Origin: CAIKOD01 sp035543455
Lineage (GTDB): Archaea > Halobacteriota > Methanomicrobia > Methanomicrobiales > Methanospirillaceae
NCBI GenBank assembly: GCA_035543455.1
Contig: DATKKE010000019.1
Span: forward strand, 1-41,246
DNA: 41,246 nucleotides
Reading direction: 5' to 3'
Part shown: positions 35,361 to 41,246 of the stretch, one piece after another
How positions within the stretch are numbered: position 1 is the stretch's first letter
Layout of the letters: the number at the start of each line of letters is the position of its first letter
Position numbers and translations under genes: made by a program
Notes under the pieces: generated by a model
Database searches by the model: none
Seen by the model: the letters and a program-made list of their open reading frames with translations, nothing else
Told to the model about the DNA's origin: nothing

Positions 35361-36806
35361 TCAGTTCACCTTCGTTGCCAGATCGGAAACGATCCTGCCC
35401 TGGTCCATCCTGATCACCCTGTCTGCACAATTGGTCGCAATCTCGTTGCTGTGGGTCACCATGACGATTGTATGACCTGCGATCTGGAGCTCTTTCAGTA
35501 CCTCCATGACCTCCCGGGCCTCTTTCCCATCGAGGCCTGTAGTCGGTTCGTCGAGCACGATCACCGCAGGCCGCATCGCGATGACACAGGCAATCGCCAG
35601 TCTCTGGCGTTCTCCCCTCGAAAGCCATTTCGGATAGAGATCCTTGGCATGAAGAAGCCGGACCCGGGTGAGTGCATGATCGATCACAGAATCCCTATCC
35701 CGGATGCCAAGATTATCCACGCCGAACCCTACTTCTTCGCGGACAGTGTCGGCAAAAAACATATGATCAGGGTTCTGGAACACAAGACCGACATCCCGTG
35801 CAAGTTCCGTGATCGAACTTTTACTGACATCCTTATCCCCGACGGTAATGATTCCTGCAGTCGGCCTGAGGAGCCCGTTGAAGTGCTTGATCAACGTGGT
35901 TTTTCCCGAACCGTTCTCACCGACCAGGGCGACAAACTCCCCCTTCCTGATGACGAGATCGACCTCCGACAGGGCATGAATATCCCCGTACCAGTGGGAA
36001 AGCCTTTCAGCAGTAATAACCGGTGCGGAATCATCCGGTTTTGGAACCTGATGAGATGTTCTCCCTTTTATACCCCCAAAATCCGGAATCAGGATCTCCC
36101 GGACTGCTCCGTCCCCAATTATTGTATCAGGTGGCCCTGCTTTTAAAATTCTGCCTTTCTCCATTACAATAACGGTATCTGCAAGCTCCCGGGCGTATCC
36201 GAATTTATGTTCAACGAACATGATTGTTTTTCCCTCGGACTTCAGGTTCTTAAGGATTTCAAAAATACCCCGGGTCCCGTGGTCATCCAGTTCCGATGTC
36301 GGTTCGTCAAGTATCAGGATATCGGTCCCGAGTGCCAGGGTCGTTGCAAGCACCAGTCGTTGTTTCTGACCGCCGGAAAGAGTGTGGGGAGCACGGTCCT
36401 TCAGAAGGGTGAGGCGGGTACGATCCATTATGGCTTTTAACCGGTCCTCAATTTCACCGGCGTCGAGACCTCTTCGTTCAAGGGCCGACAGGATCTCTTC
36501 CTCGACCGTTGTAAAAATAAGTTGTGCCTCAGGATCGTCAAACACGATGCCCAGGGTCGTGGCAATTTCTGAAAGGTCCCTGTAATCTTCTACCCCAATG
36601 CCGTTAATCCGGATAATGCCATTTTTTTTGCCCCCGTACTCATGAGCCAGTATCCCCGCCGAAGCCAGGCACAGGGTAGTTTTCCCTGCCCCTGACGGGC
36701 CGGTAATCATGACGCACTGCCCCTTTTCAACGGAGAGGGAGAGGTCTGTCAGCGCATACTCACCCGTATGGGGATACTGGTAACTGACAGACGAGAGTGA
36801 GATCAT
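35361..36806 (-). CDS. ECF transporter ATPase, two fused ABC domains (EcfA-A')
   Basis: 481 residues. NBD1: Walker A GPSGAGKT (36-43), signature LSGGQ (143-147), Walker B LILDEPT, H-loop VEHK. Its Q-loop reads IVFDDPE, with Asp where most ABC proteins have Gln. NBD2: Walker A GENGSGKT, Q-loop VFQNPD, signature LSRGERQR, Walker B VIVLDEPTTGLD, H-loop VTHS. So the second half keeps the standard residues and the first has one substitution. The linear A-A' fusion is common in archaea. Its start overlaps the S-component stop by four bases (ATGA). Confidence 0.95.
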   Translation of the reverse strand: MISLSSVSYQYPHTGEYALTDLSLSVEKGQCVMITGPSGAGKTTLCLASAGILAHEYGGKKNGIIRINGIGVEDYRDLSEIATTLGIVFDDPEAQLIFTTVEEEILSALERRGLDAGEIEDRLKAIMDRTRLTLLKDRAPHTLSGGQKQRLVLATTLALGTDILILDEPTSELDDHGTRGIFEILKNLKSEGKTIMFVEHKFGYARELADTVIVMEKGRILKAGPPDTIIGDGAVREILIPDFGGIKGRTSHQVPKPDDSAPVITAERLSHWYGDIHALSEVDLVIRKGEFVALVGENGSGKTTLIKHFNGLLRPTAGIITVGDKDVSKSSITELARDVGLVFQNPDHMFFADTVREEVGFGVDNLGIRDRDSVIDHALTRVRLLHAKDLYPKWLSRGERQRLAIACVIAMRPAVIVLDEPTTGLDGKEAREVMEVLKELQIAGHTIVMVTHSNEIATNCADRVIRMDQGRIVSDLATKVN

Positions 36807-37330
36807 TCATTCCCACGCATCAATACCCGGCTGGATGGAATATACAATATCTGCACGATAATTGCATTGAACACCGCGGTAACCAGGATAATCGGGATGA
36901 ATACGAGTATCAGTCCGCTGATTGTATTGCCTGTTTTTACAAGTCCGTTCGTAATTGCAATAATAAGAATCAGCGCAAACGTAAACCCGCTCGCGCACGT
37001 GGCAACAAATGTTGAGAGCGCAGGGCCTGCATAGTCAGGCATCTTCTTAACCCCGAAATATATACCGAAACAGACCAGCGCACCGATTGGTTCACTGATG
37101 AGGTTTGCCGGCGGGAACATCGAACTGGTGATCAGCATCGAGAGGACACCGGCTACAATGCCGATACCAAGAGCCTCGTACACCTTCGGATGGACGAGGA
37201 TAATGGCAAGACAATAAAAAGCAATAATCATGTTCGGTGTCATCGGGGTATGGAGCATCGCGAGGAAATACCGGAAAATCGCACCAACCGCGAGTAAAAT
37301 TCCAACAATTGCAATATCTCTTGATTTCAT
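36803..37330 (-). CDS. ECF transporter S component, substrate unassigned
   Basis: 175 residues with about five or six membrane helices (IAIVGILLAVGAIFRYFLAM ... AIILVHPKVYEALGIGIVAG ... GLILVFIPIILVTAVFNAII). This is the size and topology of an ECF substrate-binding subunit. The pattern is reminiscent of putative tryptophan-type (TrpP-like) S components, but I cannot assign the substrate. It is the first gene of the S-AA'-T operon, so the transporter is probably dedicated (group I). AGGT lies a few bases before the ATG. A long structured leader precedes it. Confidence 0.85.
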   Translation of the reverse strand: MKSRDIAIVGILLAVGAIFRYFLAMLHTPMTPNMIIAFYCLAIILVHPKVYEALGIGIVAGVLSMLITSSMFPPANLISEPIGALVCFGIYFGVKKMPDYAGPALSTFVATCASGFTFALILIIAITNGLVKTGNTISGLILVFIPIILVTAVFNAIIVQILYIPSSRVLMRGNE

Positions 37331-37525
37331 AATACCTGTCCTGAACTGACATCCTTCAAAGTATCATGTCGCCAGCGAAACAACAGGGAACGATCACGGT
37401 TCCTGCCCGGACTGATAAGAGACGTATAACGGATCCCTTATCGAGGAACAACATGATCCCGGTAATCCCACGGGAATGACATAATAATACTTCAATGTAT
37501 ATAATTATACATTTAGGTATAAAAA
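37331..37525 (-). promoter_or_regulatory. Long structured 5' leader of the ECF operon
   Basis: About 160 bases separate the S-component ATG from the nearest AT-rich promoter-like sequence (about 37490-37525). Within it the minus strand folds into at least two stems: CAGGAAC / GTTCCCTG (37384-37405, one bulge) and TCCCG / CGGGA (37457-37475). Most other genes in this window have very short leaders, so a riboswitch or other leader control is plausible. It does not match a class I can name. Confidence 0.45.
37494..37513. promoter_or_regulatory. Operator-like inverted repeat between divergent operons
   Basis: AATGTATA-TAAT-TATACATT: perfect 8-bp arms around a 4-base spacer, in the AT-rich centre of the gap between the ECF operon (-) and the PolB2 cluster (+). 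TATAAAAA at 37518-37525 (plus strand) lies just beside it. A dimeric repressor binding here could control both directions. Confidence 0.5.
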
Positions 37526-37615
37526 AGTAGTCGGTAGTCACGTTATACCGCCGGTTCTCTCACTTTCACCCTGTGCCCGCTCCACCCTTATGGCGTTCCC
37601 GGGCGACCCCGTACC

Positions 37616-38149
37616 ATGGAGTTTGAGCTCGCACCGATGGTATCGGTGCAGACCGGCACGTTTGCTGCAGTAATCGCACCTGAAGAGCTCATGCTCCCCG
37701 CCCTAACCAATCCGGTGACCAGAAAGTATCTTTTATTGTACCTTGCGGGACGCCGTTCCGGGATCCTCCCCGCACTTACGGTGCGCCCCGAAACCATGGA
37801 TGTGGTACGACTGGTATCCCCCGGGGCGCTCACCGCAGCAGTAAGGAAAGCACGCCATACCATCATTTTCGTCGAGCACGACCCGTCGCTCTATAACTGT
37901 CCTGACGACGTCATGCCGGTCGCCCGGTCCCTTAAGGCTGCAGCCGGAGAGGCCCTGGTGCTGTTGTATACCCCGAAAAACGACACGTTGTTTGACTGTT
38001 TCCTGCAGGCAGCCGACCAGGTATACTTCTTCCGGCCCCCGCCCGTTCCACCACGTACCGTACCGAAAAGACCTGCCAGAGCCCGGGGCAGGCCACGGGC
38101 CGCAGACGGGCAGGTTTCTCTCAACGGCTTTACAGGGGGGGTGTCGTAA
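37616..38149 (+). CDS. RecA-fold-like protein without P-loop, PolB2 cluster
   Basis: 177 residues. Secondary-structure pattern resembles a degenerate RecA-type core: an early strand FAAVIAP where a Walker A would lie but with no GxxxxGK, a Walker-B-like TIIFVEHD (82-89), then LVLLYTPKND and ADQVYFFR strands. A basic, proline-rich tail (about 141-161, PPPVPPRTVPKRPARARGRP) may bind DNA or a partner. I infer an inactivated RecA-superfamily protein, by analogy with bacterial ImuA/SulA-like partners of error-prone polymerases. No clear Shine-Dalgarno; ATG 37616 is the first start in frame. It is followed after 26 bases by a small gene and then PolB2. Confidence 0.7.
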   Translation: MEFELAPMVSVQTGTFAAVIAPEELMLPALTNPVTRKYLLLYLAGRRSGILPALTVRPETMDVVRLVSPGALTAAVRKARHTIIFVEHDPSLYNCPDDVMPVARSLKAAAGEALVLLYTPKNDTLFDCFLQAADQVYFFRPPPVPPRTVPKRPARARGRPRAADGQVSLNGFTGGVS

Positions 38150-38175
38150 CGGGAAGGAGTTTTCTTAGCGTCCGC

Positions 38176-38433
38176 ATGGGGGTGAACGAGGTCGCCGGAC
38201 GCTGGAAGCGGGCCTCGCGCCATATGCGTGAAGAGGATGCCGAACTCGCGGAACAAATCGTCATGTTTGCGAAACAGTTCTCGAGCGAGGCATTTTACGC
38301 ATTCGATGACCCTATCGAGGCTGCACTTTTCTCGGTGATTATCAGCATGGTCAGGGAACAGGAATGGGCCGCCATGCAGGGACCTGATGATACTGCCTGT
38401 CGTACCATGGAAAACGATTCACGGGAGGCCTGA
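38176..38433 (+). CDS. Small acidic protein, PolB2 cluster
   Basis: 85 residues, mostly helical and acidic: a basic N terminus (WKRASRHM), then EEDAELAEQIVMFAKQFSSEAFYAF, then DDPIEAALFSVIISMVREQEWAAM. No known motif seen; it could be an adaptor. Coding is supported by its position between two genes in the same direction with short gaps. A GGAAGGAG at 38152-38159 lies upstream, though farther from the ATG than is ideal. GTG at 38182 is an alternative start. Confidence 0.7.
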   Translation: MGVNEVAGRWKRASRHMREEDAELAEQIVMFAKQFSSEAFYAFDDPIEAALFSVIISMVREQEWAAMQGPDDTACRTMENDSREA

Positions 38434-38481
38434 TGAAAGACGGGCAGGATGGACCCGGAACCGGATTGGGAGGAATCGGGC

Positions 38482-40482
38482 ATGTGGATTATTGACTCGT
38501 ATTACCGGAACGGCAATGTTCACCTCTGGGAAAGGGGGAAACAAGGTGGTGCGATCCTGCACAAGGTCCCGGTGGATCCTTCGTTTTATTTCCGTCTCCC
38601 TGATGCGGATGCGTACTGGCAGATGCTCGAGGCACTGGAAAGCCGTTACCGCCTCAGGGAATGCAGGTTCAATACCGTTTATGGCCCCGCAGGAGGGTTT
38701 CGCATACATGCCGGACGGCTGGTGGCGGATGCGATCGGCCGGCAGACCGATTACGAGGCAGATCTCTACAACGTAGACGTAAGGCCCGACCACCGCTACC
38801 TTGCCGAGCAGGGAATGTTCCCGTGCGGGGATCCCGGTGAGTCCCGGTTTTCTCCCGATTTTCCACTTCCGTCACGGATACTGGAGGCCGAAGTCTGTGG
38901 AAACCCCTGCACCGTGCAGGAATACACATCGGTCCGCGTACGGACAGATCGGGAAATCCATCTTACCGGGACCGAAAAGACCGTGATAACGGATCTCGCT
39001 GACATAACCGACACCTGGGACCCTGACGTCATACTTTTCCCGGGTGCCGACATCATGGTGCCTGGAATTGTCAGAAAAGCAGGGCATTACGGGCTTGAAA
39101 CGCTGTTCAGCAGGAGCGGAACATACCGGCAGCTCGATGCAAAGTCCTACTGGAGCTACGGCAGGACCGAATACCGTGAAGGTTCACTTATGCCCGACGG
39201 CCGGCTGCTTATCGATACACGGTCAAGCTTCAACTTCCGCGAGGGAGGGCTGTCTGGAGTAATTCTCGCCTCCCGCCTCACCGGCCTCTCCCCAAATCTT
39301 GCCGCCCGGTTCACGGCAGGCACCCTGATATCCAGCTATGAGGTATACGAGGCGCTGGCGCGGGATATTGCAGTGCCATACAGGAAAAACGATGCCGAGG
39401 CGGTCAGGAGCATCGGCGACCTGCGGACGTGTGACCGTGGGGGAATGATGTTCCAGCCGGTACCAGGGGTCTATGAAGACGTGTTCCAGATCGATTTCAC
39501 ATCCCTGTACCCGGCAGTGATCGTCCTGTATAACCTGTCGCCGGAAACATTCCATAATAATCCCGGAAAAACGGGTTTTCTTCCGAAAGTGCTTGCACCG
39601 CTGCTGGATCTTCGGTACCAGACAAAAAGGCTGAAAAAGGAATCACCTCGCTATCGCGGTGCCGATTCGATACTTAAATGGATGCTCGTTACCTGTTTCG
39701 GGTACACCGGGTATAAAAACGCAAAATTCGGAAGGATCGAGGTCCATGAACAGATCACGTCCAGGTCGCGTGATGTGCTTGTCAGATCGAAGGACATCGC
39801 CGAAGAGGCGGGCGCCAGGGTCCTTCACGGGATTGTCGACTGCCTCTGGCTCCAGGGGCCCTGCCGGGAGCAGATCAAGGAGCGGATCGAGACGGAAACG
39901 AGGCTTTTCACCGAACTCGAGTCCTACAGCTGGATTACGTTCCTCCCGATGCCTGATGGGTTCGGGGCATACAACAGGTATTATGGCCGTCTCATCGAAG
40001 GAACCATGAAAATCCGTGGTATTTCAGCACGGAGAGGGGATACGCCAGCCTGGATACGGTCTGTGCAGTCCGGGATGCTCGACCTGATGAGCAAGGCCTC
40101 GTCCCGTCGCGAACTGCACGCGATCTCCGGACAGGTGAGAGACCTTTACCAGGCCGCTGCTGAAGGGCTCCACACGGTCGATCCCCGGGAGATGGTCATC
40201 CACCGGCAGGTAAGCAGGCTCAAGTATTCACGGAACTGCCCTGAAGCGTCTGCAGTGGACGCATGCAGGGCTGCTGGTATCAGCGTATCTCCGGGGATGG
40301 AGATCGGGTACGTTGTCAGCGATGCACGTACGTGGAAGGTAGATCTCGCATGGGAGGCGACAGGGTTCGATATGGCGTACTACCGGACGCTGCTCGACCG
40401 GGCATGGGATGAGATTGAATTTTCGATCACTGAATCAGCGCCTGGAAAAAGCAACGACCTGAAGGGGATCCGGTGCGGGTGA
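38482..40482 (+). CDS. polB2: PolB2-type B-family DNA polymerase with degraded active site
   Basis: 666 residues from ATG 38482, fixed by GGGAGG (38468-38473) eight bases upstream. ATG 38449 is in frame but lacks such a site. B-family layout is visible. Motif A DFTSLYPAVI (D338) is intact. Motif B LKWMLVTCFGYTGYKNAKFG keeps the Lys (399) but has T-C where NS is usual. Motif C HGIVDC keeps only the second Asp (D453), with I451 at the first. The ExoI-like element reads LEAEV (134-138) rather than DIE, so proofreading is probably lost. These changes characterise archaeal PolB2, a family long regarded as inactivated. In Sulfolobales a member is reported to be DNA-damage induced and involved in mutagenesis, which I recall but cannot check here. 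Confidence 0.88.
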   Translation: MWIIDSYYRNGNVHLWERGKQGGAILHKVPVDPSFYFRLPDADAYWQMLEALESRYRLRECRFNTVYGPAGGFRIHAGRLVADAIGRQTDYEADLYNVDVRPDHRYLAEQGMFPCGDPGESRFSPDFPLPSRILEAEVCGNPCTVQEYTSVRVRTDREIHLTGTEKTVITDLADITDTWDPDVILFPGADIMVPGIVRKAGHYGLETLFSRSGTYRQLDAKSYWSYGRTEYREGSLMPDGRLLIDTRSSFNFREGGLSGVILASRLTGLSPNLAARFTAGTLISSYEVYEALARDIAVPYRKNDAEAVRSIGDLRTCDRGGMMFQPVPGVYEDVFQIDFTSLYPAVIVLYNLSPETFHNNPGKTGFLPKVLAPLLDLRYQTKRLKKESPRYRGADSILKWMLVTCFGYTGYKNAKFGRIEVHEQITSRSRDVLVRSKDIAEEAGARVLHGIVDCLWLQGPCREQIKERIETETRLFTELESYSWITFLPMPDGFGAYNRYYGRLIEGTMKIRGISARRGDTPAWIRSVQSGMLDLMSKASSRRELHAISGQVRDLYQAAAEGLHTVDPREMVIHRQVSRLKYSRNCPEASAVDACRAAGISVSPGMEIGYVVSDARTWKVDLAWEATGFDMAYYRTLLDRAWDEIEFSITESAPGKSNDLKGIRCG

Positions 40483-40602
40483 CAAAATCTGTTTTTCCAG
40501 CACAAGGTTCCGGGTTCACAGTCAGGCGTTGTCGGTGATACGTTTCACAAGATTATTGTAGCCCCGATGCGTCCACTCATGTCAGGACGGGGTAGTCACG
40601 GC

Positions 40603-41246
40603 ATGATAAATCCGGATAAAACACCTGATATCTACCGGGAGGCACTGGAGCTCCACGAGCGCAGGAACGGAAAACTCGAGATACGGGCTAAAGTTCCGCT
40701 AAGGACGAAAAGGGATCTGGCACGGGCTTATACGCCAGGCGTCGCGGAGGTATGCCGGGCGATTGAAAAAGATCAGGACCTTGTGTATCGCTATACGTTA
40801 AAATCCAATACGATCGCGATTGTCACTGACGGATCAGCCGTGCTTGGACTTGGAAACATCGGTGCATACGCAGCAATCCCGGTTATGGAAGGAAAAGCAA
40901 TACTTTTTAAAAAATTTGCCGATATCGATGCATTCCCCATTTGCGTGGAGAGTTATAACTCTTCCTTTGCCGATATGGTCAGGAATATCGCACCGGTCTT
41001 CGGGGGCATCAACCTCGAGGATATCGCCGCACCCCGATGTTTCGAGGTGGAGGAATCACTCCAGGATATCGGCATACCGGTCATGCACGACGACCAGCAC
41101 GGCACTGCAATCGTCGTTCTGGCGGCCCTCCTTAATGCCTGCAAGGTAACGGGAAAAGAGTTTGAAGAATTAAATATCGTTATCTGCGGTGCCGGTGCGG
41201 CCGGTTATGCGATTACCCGGCTTCTGAAGTGCATCGGTTATAATCC
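40603..41246 (+). CDS. Malic enzyme, 3' partial
   Basis: Frame open to the window edge, 214 codons visible. N-terminal malic domain: LELHERRNGKLEIRAKVPL, LARAYTPGVAEVCRAI, TLKSNTIAIVTDGSAVLGLGNIG, LFKKFADIDAFPICV and VMHDDQHGTAIVVLAALLNA, all canonical. The Rossmann domain begins VICGAGAAGYAI. This is the short bacterial/archaeal type that oxidatively decarboxylates malate to pyruvate with NAD(P). In-frame ATGs at 40567 and 40579 are possible; ATG 40603 best matches the usual N-terminal length. It lies 120 bases after polB2 and is probably a separate transcript. Confidence 0.93.
   Translation, partial: MINPDKTPDIYREALELHERRNGKLEIRAKVPLRTKRDLARAYTPGVAEVCRAIEKDQDLVYRYTLKSNTIAIVTDGSAVLGLGNIGAYAAIPVMEGKAILFKKFADIDAFPICVESYNSSFADMVRNIAPVFGGINLEDIAAPRCFEVEESLQDIGIPVMHDDQHGTAIVVLAALLNACKVTGKEFEELNIVICGAGAAGYAITRLLKCIGYN

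Noticed and set aside
35181..36146. 321-codon ORF opposite the ECF operon
   Set aside because: Antisense shadow of ecfT and the ATPase gene; Cys/His/Asp-rich and without known motifs.
37331..37490. TPP or cobalamin riboswitch before the ECF operon
   Set aside because: I looked for the conserved CUGAGA / ACCUGAU pair and the B12-box-like core and did not find them in proper order.

Overview
The window comes from a methanogenic archaeon, most likely of the order Methanomicrobiales. It carries methanogenesis marker proteins 2, 14 and 4 (MtxX), an archaeal histone, an archaeal-type S-adenosylmethionine synthetase, the replication factor C large subunit, archaemetzincin and a complete A-type ATP synthase operon. 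Genus assignment is an inference I cannot make firm. Base composition is moderate, with AT-rich promoter regions. Several starts look leaderless, with a TATA-like element about 27-30 bases upstream. Others have Shine-Dalgarno sequences of the GGAGG / GGTGA type.

Layout. 1-9035 (+) is one giant surface protein, open at the left edge: about 2,750 residues of Asn-rich NosD-like beta-helix, then an Ig-like domain. 9211-13447 holds housekeeping genes (amzA, a UPF0146 protein, rfcL) and the coupled pair MMP2 / mtxX. 13638-13844 is a histone. 13943-17355 (-) is an apparent operon of SAM synthetase, hisG, hisA and hisB. 17592-24468 is rich in exported proteins: a CAP-domain protein, three tandem small secreted paralogues and a DUF333 lipoprotein. 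MMP14 with an unrecognised partner gene, a truncated membrane gene and a HEAT-repeat protein lie among them. 24608-25669 has two unrecognised small genes, the second in an AT-rich island.

25670-34360 (-) is the A1A0 ATP synthase operon in the order (small ORF)-H-I-K-E-C-F-A-B-D. I add a 57-codon ORF at its head, an apparent internal promoter before the c-ring gene and a stem-loop after it. 34563-37330 (-) is an ECF transporter (S component, double-ATPase A, T) whose 5' region is long and structured. Diverging from it, 37616-40482 (+) is a three-gene cluster ending in a PolB2-type B-family DNA polymerase with degraded catalytic motifs. It is preceded by a RecA-fold-like protein without a P-loop and a small acidic protein. 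The window ends inside a malic enzyme gene (40603 onward).

How they work together: ATP synthase and the marker proteins belong to energy metabolism. The his genes and SAM synthetase are biosynthetic. The exported proteins and the giant beta-helix belong to the cell surface. The PolB2 cluster is the most interesting system here, because its architecture recalls a DNA-damage mutasome.
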